Shown here: one piece after another, positions 1 through 6,640 of the stretch
Numbering within the stretch: the first letter of the stretch is position 1
Layout: the number at the start of each line of letters is the position of its first letter
IMG/VR virus record: IMGVR_UViG_3300032263_000006
Span: 1-21,248 of that record
Strand: one strand, 5' to 3'
DNA: 21,248 bases
Source of the DNA: a virus
Made by a program: the position numbers and the translations under genes
The notes under the pieces: model-generated
Database searches by the model: none
What the model was told of the DNA's origin: nothing
What the model saw: the letters and a program-made list of their open reading frames with translations, nothing else

Positions 1-2
1 AC

Positions 3-788
3 CAGCTCAACGCCGAGGCCGAGGTGGCGGCTCAGAAAGCTCGTGAAGCGGCGGCCAAGCGTTCCAAGCGAAGGGTGCGTCGCTGGCAGTGGAAGTCTCC
101 CGACGAAATCCGGGCCGAGATATGGCATGTTCCCGAGAATGAGGTCCAGGAGGCGACAGAGACGGCTCTGTTGCGTATCTGCACGTCCGAGATGCCAGGG
201 TCAGTCAACGACTGCGTGGGGATTTGGCAGGTGATAGGGAATATTCGCTCGCGGACCTGCGACCGGAGCTATACGAATCTCATCACGGAATGTGACGAGC
301 ATGGTGAGACGGCTCTGTCGGCTATGAGGCGGGCTTCTAGATACGTGGTGGGTGTGGCTCCGCCGAAACACCGGCGGCACCGGTGGATATCCAGGCTAAA
401 ATTGGATTGCGAGCGGCCAGAAAACTTTCCTCGGGACCAGCAGTTCTGGGAGCGGCACCATCGGCATGATTGTGAACAGACGGTGAGGCTTGTCCGGGCC
501 TTGGTAGCCGGTGAGCAGAGAACCATCACGAGGGCGCCTATCATTGCCTGGGGTGGCAAGTGCGAGGTCAAGGGAGGGGCCTGTGATGACCCGCTGGCAT
601 GTGCGAGGGGATTGGCCAGGGTTCCTGGTCTCCAGACCGGGAACGGGTTCTGGTGTCGCGTGGGAGCCAGGAGGTGTCGGCAGGAGGCTGACCCCATATG
701 CGTGAAGCTCGGGTATGGCGAGGTCCACAAACAGCAAAAGGCTTCGGCCCAGGCTGGCGATGGTCGGGACGGTGACCCGGGGGCCTGA
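3..788 (+). CDS. Probable cell-wall hydrolase, 5'-truncated
   Basis: The reading frame is open to the left edge, so the gene probably starts upstream. A GTG at 24 is only the first possible internal start. The visible part begins with an Ala/Lys/Arg-rich helix, followed by a Cys-rich globular domain. That domain has a CVGIWQVIGNIRSR segment, an RRASRYVVG segment, a WISRLKLDCERP segment, and a C-terminal IIAWGG...GNGFWC pattern. This order (an IWQV/NR helix, a W-x-x-x-L segment, then a WGG and an N-x-FW near the end) resembles SleB-like and phage lysin hydrolases as I remember them, but no catalytic residue can be assigned securely. The many Cys residues could form disulphides in an exported enzyme. 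A lysis role is inference. Alternatively it is a virion-associated protein of unknown function. Confidence 0.45.
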   Translation, partial: QLNAEAEVAAQKAREAAAKRSKRRVRRWQWKSPDEIRAEIWHVPENEVQEATETALLRICTSEMPGSVNDCVGIWQVIGNIRSRTCDRSYTNLITECDEHGETALSAMRRASRYVVGVAPPKHRRHRWISRLKLDCERPENFPRDQQFWERHHRHDCEQTVRLVRALVAGEQRTITRAPIIAWGGKCEVKGGACDDPLACARGLARVPGLQTGNGFWCRVGARRCRQEADPICVKLGYGEVHKQQKASAQAGDGRDGDPGA

Positions 789-791
789 CTC

Positions 792-820
792 TTGTTGGCA
801 AGTTGTTTTTACGATATGAA
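792..820 (+). promoter_or_regulatory. Candidate sigma70-like promoter, leaderless type
   Basis: TTGTTG (792-797), a 17-base spacer and TATGAA (815-820). The ATG at 827 follows after exactly 6 bases, so transcription would start at or next to the start codon. No Shine-Dalgarno is visible before 827. Confidence 0.4.
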
Positions 821-826
821 TTGGCC

Positions 827-1249
827 ATGCTGTACTTCCAGGCCGATGAAGTCCTCGTAAACGAAAAAAAACGATTCTGTCGACTTTGCTTGGACCGCAA
901 GGCGTCGTGGCGGACCAAGCTGAAAAACGGCCACGACCAGGACCATGCGGAGGATTGTGAGGTGGGGTCTGTTTGTGCGTGGTGTCTTCTCTATTCGGGG
1001 AAGACAGTCTGGGGGCACGATAATCGAAGGGAGCTTCAGGAAGTGGGCCGGGCGGCGGTGGAGCAGGCGGCGAGGTATCAGAAGAGCGTCCCGGAACTTG
1101 ATGAGCGCGGGCGTCTTGACCCTGTGTCTGCCGAGCGGTTCGTCAGAGGGGTTCTCTTCACCAGTCGCGTGTTGGTCGGCAGGCTCGTAACGAGGGCAGC
1201 GAATTGGACATCCGAGAGCAATACCAGCGACCACAAGTCGGTCAAGTAG
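827..1249 (+). CDS. Small Cys-rich protein of unknown function
   Basis: I do not recognise the family. The ATG at 827 is preferred over an in-frame TTG at 803 because the TTG lies inside the candidate promoter. The 140-residue product has CRLC near residue 20, then a DCEVGSVCAWC segment near residues 44-54. This spacing could hold a zinc ion. The rest is mostly helical and charged. The gene has no clear Shine-Dalgarno and may be translated from a leaderless transcript. Its 3' end overlaps the next gene by about 46 bases. Role unknown; a small nucleic-acid-binding or regulatory protein is one possibility. Confidence 0.6.
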   Translation: MLYFQADEVLVNEKKRFCRLCLDRKASWRTKLKNGHDQDHAEDCEVGSVCAWCLLYSGKTVWGHDNRRELQEVGRAAVEQAARYQKSVPELDERGRLDPVSAERFVRGVLFTSRVLVGRLVTRAANWTSESNTSDHKSVK

Positions 1250-1476
1250 TCCGGCTGGACAATGGACAGACAGCGGCGGTGGTCACCGTGATGCAGGCCA
1301 ACGCGGTCCTGAAGATGATGACCGAGGCCCAGGCGATAGCGTTGGCGACGAGAGCCAGGGCGCGATTTGGCCACCGTTGGAGAGAAATCTACTATCATGC
1401 TGATGTGATGTACCCTTCGGGGCAGATGGACACGGTGGACCCCTCGAAGGTGAAAGAAGTATTAGACCCTCCTTGA
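1204..1476 (+). CDS. Small protein with SH3/KOW-like N terminus
   Basis: A 90-residue product read from a TTG start that follows a GAGGG ribosome site (1192-1196) at 7 bases. It starts inside the preceding gene, so the two are probably translationally coupled. Residues 11-30 (VGQVVRLDNGQTAAVVTVMQ) look like a short beta-barrel of SH3/KOW type. The rest is helical, with a YYHADVMYPSG segment. Function is unknown. An ATG at 1291 is a later in-frame alternative but would remove the barrel-like part, so it is less likely. Confidence 0.55.
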   Translation: MDIREQYQRPQVGQVVRLDNGQTAAVVTVMQANAVLKMMTEAQAIALATRARARFGHRWREIYYHADVMYPSGQMDTVDPSKVKEVLDPP

Positions 1477-1500
1477 CTATCTCTTTCCATGATATAATGT
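1473..1500 (+). promoter_or_regulatory. Candidate promoter, leaderless type
   Basis: TTGACT (1473-1478), a 16-base spacer and TAATGT (1495-1500); a perfect TATAAT also lies at 1493-1498 with a 14-base spacer. The ATG at 1508 is 7 to 9 bases downstream and has no Shine-Dalgarno. The first 14 bases (TTGACTATCTCTTT) recur exactly in the promoter at 10000. Confidence 0.6.
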
Positions 1501-1507
1501 TCCCTCG

Positions 1508-2008
1508 ATGGGCTCGAAGACCTCGACACTTGCGTCCCTAGTGGCGCAGCAGCGGGACAAGGGGCAAAAGGCGAGGGCGCGAAAAGTGCAGCGTCGCCAC
1601 CAAAGAAGCCCTGTGAAATGGCTCGAAAGAGAGTGGAAGGCATTGATGTCAAGACACTTTCCCGAGTCGTCGATAGAATGGACCGGGGCCGAGTCTTCGT
1701 TGGTAAAAAAGCTGGTTGACGAGCGCGGGTTTGACGAAGTGCTAAAATTATTCAACCACTTTTTTGAGACGTGGGGCGGAAGGAAGGTGTCTCGCAGTGG
1801 GACACCTGGGGTCAAGCTCTTGTGGGTCATGAGGGGGCAGTTGGACGCGGAGCTGGCGGGCCGGCTGAAGGCTCCAGAATTGCGCGAGACAAGGATGAAT
1901 TCCGGAGAGTTCTCCGAGGAGGCAGCCAGCGTCAGCCCAAGCCATGGATGGGGGGATTTTGAAGAGTCTGCTGATGAATCCTACGAGGGAGGGGGCCATG
2001 GCTGGTAG
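1508..2008 (+). CDS. Unknown protein upstream of helicase loader, possibly replication-related
   Basis: A 166-residue basic protein that I do not recognise. The N terminus is rich in Lys, Arg and Gln. A central helical region (residues about 38-118) contains paired Trp and Phe residues and ends in GTPGVKLLWVMRGQLDAEL. The tail is acidic and Gly-rich. Helical pieces of this kind occur in phage replication initiators and replisome organisers, and the gene sits directly before the helicase loader. A replication role is therefore an inference from position. The start follows a strong promoter by 7-9 bases and has no ribosome site. The 3' end overlaps the loader gene by 11 bases. Confidence 0.6.
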   Translation: MGSKTSTLASLVAQQRDKGQKARARKVQRRHQRSPVKWLEREWKALMSRHFPESSIEWTGAESSLVKKLVDERGFDEVLKLFNHFFETWGGRKVSRSGTPGVKLLWVMRGQLDAELAGRLKAPELRETRMNSGEFSEEAASVSPSHGWGDFEESADESYEGGGHGW

Positions 2009-2669
2009 GCTAGAAGTAGGCAGAGCGATGCGAATCGTTGGGCAAAGAATCAAGCTCACGAAGGCTCACATGGAGCTGATGGGTATTCCCCGTCGGTTCT
2101 GGAACGTGCATTTCGATGAAATCCCCGAGTGCGAGGGCAAGGTTTATTTGCGTTCGTACATGAGGGACATCGAGACCATGCTGGACCGTGGAGTTGGGTT
2201 GCTCCTGTGGGGAGCCAATGGGCATGGCAAGACGTCGGCGGCGATTATCGCGGCCATGGAAGCCAGGCGGAGAGGGGCGTCTGTCCTGTTCGCCCAGGCA
2301 GAGACCTTGAGACAAGCTGTTATCGAGAAGACGATGTTCTCGACAGACAAGACGCTTGTGGAGAGGGCGAGGGAAGTTGACTTTCTGGTGCTCGACGACC
2401 TGGGAAAGGAGCACAGAGGAGAGTCAGCCTTTTCGGAGCGGTTTTTTGAGAACCTGCTGCGGGAGAGGTGCGCTCAAAAACGAGTGACTTTCATCACTAC
2501 GAATCTTCCGATAAGCACGACGGGCAAGTCTGGCGAGCCGTCGTTGCGAAATCGCTACATCGCTTCCATGCTGGAGGTGATGAGAGAAGCCATGTACCCT
2601 GTGCATTTGAAGGCGCACAACTGGCGTGACCGGGCGCAGGAAGACATGGCGGCTCGGCTCACTGGATAA
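1998..2669 (+). CDS. DnaC/IstB-like AAA+ ATPase, probable helicase loader
   Basis: This 223-residue protein probably loads the DnaB-like helicase encoded just downstream onto DNA, using ATP. Visible motifs are the Walker A GANGHGKT (residues 72-79), Walker B FLVLDD (129-134), sensor 1 FITTN (165-169) and an SLRNRY segment (182-187) that may carry the arginine finger. The size fits the DnaC/IstB group. The ATG at 1998 is chosen because a strong GAGGGAGGGGG ribosome site ends 2 to 3 bases before it. Two earlier in-frame ATGs at 1944 and 1974 lie inside the previous gene without such a site. The DnaC role, rather than an IstB transposition role, rests on the neighbouring helicase and primase; no transposase is present. 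Confidence 0.88.
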   Translation: MAGRLEVGRAMRIVGQRIKLTKAHMELMGIPRRFWNVHFDEIPECEGKVYLRSYMRDIETMLDRGVGLLLWGANGHGKTSAAIIAAMEARRRGASVLFAQAETLRQAVIEKTMFSTDKTLVERAREVDFLVLDDLGKEHRGESAFSERFFENLLRERCAQKRVTFITTNLPISTTGKSGEPSLRNRYIASMLEVMREAMYPVHLKAHNWRDRAQEDMAARLTG

Positions 2670-2670
2670 A

Positions 2671-2692
2671 CTCAGGCCATGACCATCCTGAG
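2671..2692 (+). other. Short stem-loop between loader and helicase
   Basis: CTCAGG (2671-2676) pairs with CCTGAG (2687-2692) around a 10-base loop, right after the loader stop codon. No U-tract follows, so it is not an intrinsic terminator. It could be incidental. Confidence 0.25.
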
Positions 2693-2726
2693 ACCCTGAA
2701 TATGGGGGTGTAGGGGGATATTTGCC

Positions 2727-4067
2727 GTGGACCTAGACGCAGCCGCCATTGGCTTGGCGACCAAGAACGAGACTGGCTTTCGTAAAGCAAAGGAATTACT
2801 GAACGATGTTTTGCTGCGCAAGCCGGGAAAGAGGGCCTGGGCATTTGTCCAGGAGTATTACAAGGAACACGGCCAGCTACCCCCGCCGTCCGTCGTCAAA
2901 GAACAGACTGGATTTCGTGCCGAGGCCGAGGAAGGTACTGCCATTGATTGGGTGGTGGACCAGCTCTTGGACCGCCACAAATTCCGTTCAATAGAACATG
3001 GCCTATCCGCTGGGCTGGAGGCCCTGGAGCAGGGAAACAAGGCTCTGGCGGAGGAGGAGGTCCATAAGCTCTCAGAGCATCTCCGAGGGCTGTCTCTCAG
3101 CAAGGGGCGTATCCATACCCTGGCCGACGTGGCTCCGGAGGTCCTGGCGCTGTACGAGCGGGCGAAGCGCGGGGAGACGGGCATCGAGTTCCCCTGGCCG
3201 ACGATGACCCGGACGACGATGGGGATGTGGCCCGGCACCCTCACTATGTTCGTTGCTCGACCCAGCGTTGGGAAGAGCTGGACGATGGTCCTGGTCTGCA
3301 TGTGTGCGGCTTTCGAGCAGAAGTTGAAGGTGCTCCTGGTCAGCCCGGAGATGAACCGGGTGGAACTGGGAGAGCGGTTCGTGGTGAAGCACGGAAGCTA
3401 CAACTACAGCAACGTGGTCTCGGGGCAGCTCGGCATCTACGCGGAGCCACATTTTATCAACACGGTCGATGAGCTTGGAAAATCACAAGAGGCAAAAAGT
3501 CTCTACATCTTGGACGACGAGGACAAGCTAGAGCCGAGTTTCATCGAGGAGGCCATTGACGCGACGGAGGCCGACCTGGTGGGGATTGATTCGGCCTACA
3601 TGCTGAAGGTCGCGCAAGGGGGCGTGAAGAGCGGGGCAGGCTCACGCGGCGACCGTCAGGAGCGTATGGTCGCAACGGTTGATTGGATGCGCTCCACGTC
3701 CAGGCGGAAGCAAAAGGCTATCTGTGCCATCAGCCAGTTGGCCAGGACAGGACGTGTCAAAAAAAGTGCGAAGGAAACGCTTAAGAAAGGGCTTGGGACA
3801 GGGGGGCTCGAAGACACCTTGGCCTTTTCGGATGCGCTCTATCAAGATTGCCACAATCTTTACGCTCTCTATCAGGACGAGGACATGAAGCTGGACCGCC
3901 AGATGTTGTTCGTGCCGCTGAAGGCCCGGCGGCAGGCGGCCTGGTCGGCGGTGGTGACCCGGTGGGACATGGAGGAGATGGATTTCGAGGAGCTGGGCAC
4001 TAGCGTTCTCATGGAAAACTCGGAAGAGGAGGAGTTTGACGACAAGGGCCACGATTTCATTTACTAA
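2727..4067 (+). CDS. dnaB: DnaB-like replicative helicase
   Basis: A 446-residue hexameric-type RecA-fold helicase that would unwind the replication fork 5' to 3' with ATP. The N-terminal region (residues about 1-125) is helical and resembles the DnaB N domain. The C-terminal motor has Walker A ARPSVGKS (177-184), the LLVSPEM segment (203-209) carrying the likely catalytic Glu208, Walker B DLVGIDS (283-289), an AICAISQLAR segment (motif H3 with Gln) and a late RRQAAWSAVV region. It begins at a GTG with AGGGGG about 9 bases before it. The primase is a separate gene rather than a T7-style fusion. The protein ends in an acidic tail. It lies 57 bases after the helicase loader. Confidence 0.9.
   Translation: MDLDAAAIGLATKNETGFRKAKELLNDVLLRKPGKRAWAFVQEYYKEHGQLPPPSVVKEQTGFRAEAEEGTAIDWVVDQLLDRHKFRSIEHGLSAGLEALEQGNKALAEEEVHKLSEHLRGLSLSKGRIHTLADVAPEVLALYERAKRGETGIEFPWPTMTRTTMGMWPGTLTMFVARPSVGKSWTMVLVCMCAAFEQKLKVLLVSPEMNRVELGERFVVKHGSYNYSNVVSGQLGIYAEPHFINTVDELGKSQEAKSLYILDDEDKLEPSFIEEAIDATEADLVGIDSAYMLKVAQGGVKSGAGSRGDRQERMVATVDWMRSTSRRKQKAICAISQLARTGRVKKSAKETLKKGLGTGGLEDTLAFSDALYQDCHNLYALYQDEDMKLDRQMLFVPLKARRQAAWSAVVTRWDMEEMDFEELGTSVLMENSEEEEFDDKGHDFIY
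4036..4065 (+). promoter_or_regulatory. Possible leaderless promoter inside end of helicase gene
   Basis: TTGACG (4036-4041), an 18-base spacer and TTTACT (4060-4065); the ATG at 4073 follows 7 bases later without a Shine-Dalgarno. The -10 match is modest, so this call leans on its likeness to the sites before 827, 1508 and 16941. Confidence 0.3.
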
Positions 4068-4072
4068 GTGAC

Positions 4073-4261
4073 ATGCCTCCGAAAAACCAAAAGAGCTGGA
4101 AGAAGCTGCAAGAGGGTGACCTGGTTGACCTCGGCAAGTATGGTTCCGGTGTCGTGAAGGGGTGGCTTTCTTCGTCTATCATCACCGTGAAGCTGGACGA
4201 GGGGAGTATCATCCACGCTCATTACTCCATAGCAAAAGAGCGCGACGAGGAGTGCAAGTGA
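4073..4261 (+). CDS. Small SH3-like protein
   Basis: A 62-residue basic protein. Residues 14-52 (EGDLVDLGKYGSG..., then IITVKLDEGSIIHAHY) form an alternating pattern typical of a small SH3-like beta-barrel. The N terminus is Lys-rich, which could suit nucleic acid binding. It starts 5 bases after the helicase stop codon, and no ribosome site is seen. Its TGA stop codon is the 3-base loop of a perfect palindrome (4252-4268). Function is unknown. It may be an accessory replication protein because of its place between helicase and primase. Confidence 0.5.
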   Translation: MPPKNQKSWKKLQEGDLVDLGKYGSGVVKGWLSSSIITVKLDEGSIIHAHYSIAKERDEECK

Positions 4262-4268
4262 CTTGCAC
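4252..4268. repeat. GTGCA palindrome, copy 1
   Basis: GTGCAAG-TGA-CTTGCAC, a perfect 7+7 bp inverted repeat with a 3-base loop that is the stop codon of the preceding gene. The arms are identical to copy 3 at 16870. It lies 17 bases before the next ATG. It could be a protein-binding operator or an RNA hairpin; there is no U-tract. Confidence 0.7.
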
Positions 4269-4285
4269 AATGGAAGGCGAAGGCG

Positions 4286-4801
4286 ATGGGAGTTCACTGG
4301 TGGGAGATTGTCGGGCTGATAGGCATGACCTTGGTTTTGTCTGTGGGGCGTATTTTTGCGCCGCTGAGGGCGTGGCTGCTTGGATTTGAGAACCCTTTCA
4401 ATGTTTTGCGTCTAGGAGGGGAGCTTCTTTCTTGCTCGATGTGCTGTGGCGTCTGGGTTGGCTTCCTGTGGGGGTTCTTCGTCGAGGGGTTCGCGGTGTC
4501 TCATGCCCTGGCGTTGGGCGGCGTTATCAGCATTTCGTCGCTGGTGGTCGATGAGGTGGTGGGCGTCGTGGCGCTGTACCGTTTGAAAGGCAGGCAGCGA
4601 ATGGGTCTGCCTGAGAGGGGTGGCAAGCCTCTTCAGCGGGCACCTGTGCGGCAAGGCGAGCGGCCGGCGGACCTCATGCGGCAAGCTCGACAGCAGCGGT
4701 CGGGGATGCGAGGTATGACGGAGGAAGAGGCGGACGCCTTGGCTGATGCTCGGGAGGAGGCAAATGACTCGTTGGTGCTGGGCGAGCTGCCCCAACGATG
4801 A
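4286..4801 (+). CDS. Small membrane protein with C-x-x-C-x-G motif
   Basis: A 171-residue protein with three likely membrane segments at about residues 8-28, 52-68 and 74-96. A CSMCCGVWVGF motif (starting near residue 50) falls at the start of the second segment. A hydrophilic tail of about 70 residues rich in Arg, Gln and Glu follows and would lie in the cytoplasm or bind nucleic acid. The CxxCxG-W pattern recalls small phage and bacterial DUF1360-type membrane proteins; this is from memory and not verified. A GGAAGG ribosome site precedes the ATG. Its end overlaps the GroES-like gene by 38 bases. A membrane protein inside a replication operon is unusual; it might tether replication or alter the envelope. 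Confidence 0.6.
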   Translation: MGVHWWEIVGLIGMTLVLSVGRIFAPLRAWLLGFENPFNVLRLGGELLSCSMCCGVWVGFLWGFFVEGFAVSHALALGGVISISSLVVDEVVGVVALYRLKGRQRMGLPERGGKPLQRAPVRQGERPADLMRQARQQRSGMRGMTEEEADALADAREEANDSLVLGELPQR

Positions 4802-5366
4802 AGTCGTCGAATGGACTCCCGAGTTGATTGCTCATTTGTTCAGGACGAAGGAGAAGGTGGTGGTGGAGATAGAAGCGGGGCCCGGCTTGATAGACGGGAT
4901 GAATGTCATCAGTCGCGGGGCGAAGATGGACGGGTTTCCTGTCCAACCCATGCACGACTTTGTTTATGTTGCTGATTTGGGTCAGCCGAATTTGAGCCAG
5001 GGGGGTGTGTGGCTGCCTGATGAGGCGTTCAAGTTTGCGCGGTACAAGCATCTCAACGAGCGATATGGCATCGTCTGTGCTATCGGGCCCGGGAGATTGC
5101 GGTGGAACCGGAAGCATCGACGGGACATGCTGGACCCCGAGCTTCCGGGACTGCTCGAAGAGGGGTTGGAGCTGGGCAGTACGGTGATGTTCAACCGGCG
5201 GTTTGGGTCGCGGTTGGGCCTGATGTTCCAGCCGCCTGAATTCTCCCACCCTCTCTACATCCGAATTCTTGACCCCCAGAAGACGCTCTGCCTGGTGGAG
5301 GACTTCGAGCCCTGGTGGGATATCGAGCATGGGGTACTCCATCCTGACCTCGTGATGAGTGGCTGA
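4764..5366 (+). CDS. GroES-like co-chaperonin
   Basis: A 200-residue protein with a Cpn10 fold pattern. Visible pieces in order: PMHDFVYV (residues about 62-69, like the PLHDRVIV strand of GroES), a loop leading to GGVWLPD (79-85, like the mobile-loop GGIVL), RYGIVCAIGPGR (98-109, like GxVxAVGPGR), LGSTVMFNRRFG (136-147, like VGDxVxF) and a final LCLVED strand. GroES is about 97 residues; here an N-terminal extension of about 60 residues and an extra segment between the GPG and the GS strand add length. T4 gp31 is the known phage precedent, where it helps the host GroEL fold the capsid protein. The start at 4764 follows GGAGGAGG; an upstream ATG at 4746 has no such site. The stop codon abuts the primase start. 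Confidence 0.75.
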   Translation: MTRWCWASCPNDEVVEWTPELIAHLFRTKEKVVVEIEAGPGLIDGMNVISRGAKMDGFPVQPMHDFVYVADLGQPNLSQGGVWLPDEAFKFARYKHLNERYGIVCAIGPGRLRWNRKHRRDMLDPELPGLLEEGLELGSTVMFNRRFGSRLGLMFQPPEFSHPLYIRILDPQKTLCLVEDFEPWWDIEHGVLHPDLVMSG

Positions 5367-6575
5367 GTGACTCCTCACCGGCTGCAGTCCATTCTGATGG
5401 CTCTCGGCGCTCGGAATGTTTCGCTGGGCAACAACCGGGTGACGTGCTCGTGTTTGCTGGCCCAGTGGACACATTCGGGGGGGCGTGATAGCCGGCCGTC
5501 GATGGTCGTCTTCGCCGAGGGGCGTCATGGCGACCCTATCTATTCATGCCAGGGCTGTCATCGCCAGGGGGCGCTCCGGGACCTGGTGTGTTTCCTCTGG
5601 TACAAGACGCGACGCAACTTGATGTTCGCCATTGAAGCTCTGGACGGGACCGAGGGCGTGTCGCTGGACCAGCTCAAGGGGGAGCCGTTCGATGAAGCAC
5701 TGCCGGTCAAGAACCCAATTCTGCGCGAGAAGGCCAACCGGGCGGCGCGGCTGATTCAGGACGGGGGAGCCCATGAGATTTACCGGCGGAAGCGGCAGGA
5801 GAATGACGCACCGTGGCACGACAAGTACGCGGTGGCGGCGAGCGACAAGGTGCCGGAGATACCGTGGTCGGAGTACGAGGGCCACCTGACAGACGAGCCC
5901 CACCCCTATGCGGCGCAGCGCGGGGTCAGCGTGGAGACCTGGCAGACCTGGGAGCTGGGAGTGGACCCGAAGATGCGACGGGTGCTGTTTCCCATGCGGG
6001 ACCATAGGGGGCGCTTGGTGGCCATTAGCGGGCGTCTCTATGAGGAGGAGGTCTGTCTGAGGTGCCGGGGGAAGATGATAACGACCCAGGCCGAGGGGAA
6101 GAAGCGGACGCTGTGCGGTCAGTGTGGCAAGGCCCCCCCACCGAAATATCTCCACAGCAAGGGATTCAAGCGGAACGTCTTTTTGTATGGGGAGCACTTG
6201 CTCCCGCATGACAGCGGGGTGAAGCTCTACGTCGTGGAGGGGCACCTGGATACTCTTCTCATGTGGCAGGCCGGGTACCGTCCAGTGGTGGCGACGCTGG
6301 GGACGAAGGTGGGGGAGAGCCAGGTCGAGCGTATCGTCCACTACGCTTCGGTCCCCGGGCGCCCCTTGCGGGTGGTCCTGGTGGTGCATGATGGTGACGA
6401 TGCGGGGAGGGAGATGGGGACTCGTCTCAAGTCGATGGTGGCTGGGCGTGTGCCCGTGTTTTCTCGGCCGGCGCCAGACGGGTCAGACCCGGCCCAGATG
6501 TCCCCACTTGAGCTGAGGTCGTTACTCGGGCCGCCTGTTAGAGAACCTGTTGACACACCGCTTTTCATGCCTTAG
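5367..6575 (+). CDS. dnaG: DnaG-type primase
   Basis: A 402-residue primase that makes RNA primers for the replication fork. The N-terminal zinc module uses Cys27, Cys29, His36, Cys61 and Cys64. The primase core holds LGVDPKMRRVLFPMRDHRGRL (197-217). The TOPRIM domain has the VVEGHLD Glu (Glu291) and the HDGDDAG acidic cluster (Asp342, Asp344, Asp345), which would bind metal ions. A second Cys pair set (Cys230, Cys233, Cys250, Cys253) lies between core and TOPRIM and looks like an added zinc ribbon. It starts with a GTG directly after the TGA of the GroES-like gene and has no strong ribosome site, so coupling is likely. No helicase domain is fused to it. Confidence 0.88.
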   Translation: MTPHRLQSILMALGARNVSLGNNRVTCSCLLAQWTHSGGRDSRPSMVVFAEGRHGDPIYSCQGCHRQGALRDLVCFLWYKTRRNLMFAIEALDGTEGVSLDQLKGEPFDEALPVKNPILREKANRAARLIQDGGAHEIYRRKRQENDAPWHDKYAVAASDKVPEIPWSEYEGHLTDEPHPYAAQRGVSVETWQTWELGVDPKMRRVLFPMRDHRGRLVAISGRLYEEEVCLRCRGKMITTQAEGKKRTLCGQCGKAPPPKYLHSKGFKRNVFLYGEHLLPHDSGVKLYVVEGHLDTLLMWQAGYRPVVATLGTKVGESQVERIVHYASVPGRPLRVVLVVHDGDDAGREMGTRLKSMVAGRVPVFSRPAPDGSDPAQMSPLELRSLLGPPVREPVDTPLFMP

Positions 6576-6578
6576 CTT
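6550..6578 (+). promoter_or_regulatory. Candidate promoter for the SSB gene
   Basis: TTGACA (6550-6555), a 17-base spacer and TAGCTT (6573-6578), overlapping the end of the primase gene. Transcription would start near 6585, immediately before the hairpin at 6588. The -35 is perfect; the -10 matches only the key T, A and final T. Confidence 0.45.
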
Positions 6579-6587
6579 GTAGAAGAG

Positions 6588-6604
6588 GTGCAGCGGTGCT
6601 GCAC
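6588..6604. repeat. GTGCA palindrome, copy 2
   Basis: GTGCAGC-GGT-GCTGCAC, a perfect 7+7 bp inverted repeat with a 3-base loop, 36 bases before the SSB ATG. It shares the outer GTGCA/TGCAC with copies 1 and 3 but differs at the two inner bases of each arm. If the promoter at 6550 is real, this hairpin is the 5' end of the SSB mRNA. Confidence 0.7.
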
Positions 6605-6640
6605 GTTTGAGGTGCTCCACGAGAGCAAGGAGGAGATTGA

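Noticed and set aside
791-810. Hairpin CTTG-TTGG-CAAG followed by a T-rich stretch as a terminator
   Set aside because: The stem is only 4 bp; the sequence fits better as part of the promoter before 827.
2703-2717. G-runs before the helicase start as a G-quadruplex
   Set aside because: Only two G5 runs are present, not enough for a stable intramolecular quadruplex; the second run serves as the ribosome site.
4674-5528. Minus-strand frame of 284 codons over the GroES-like and primase genes
   Set aside because: It covers parts of two coding genes on the other strand and has a Pro/His/Arg-rich product with no recognisable motif.
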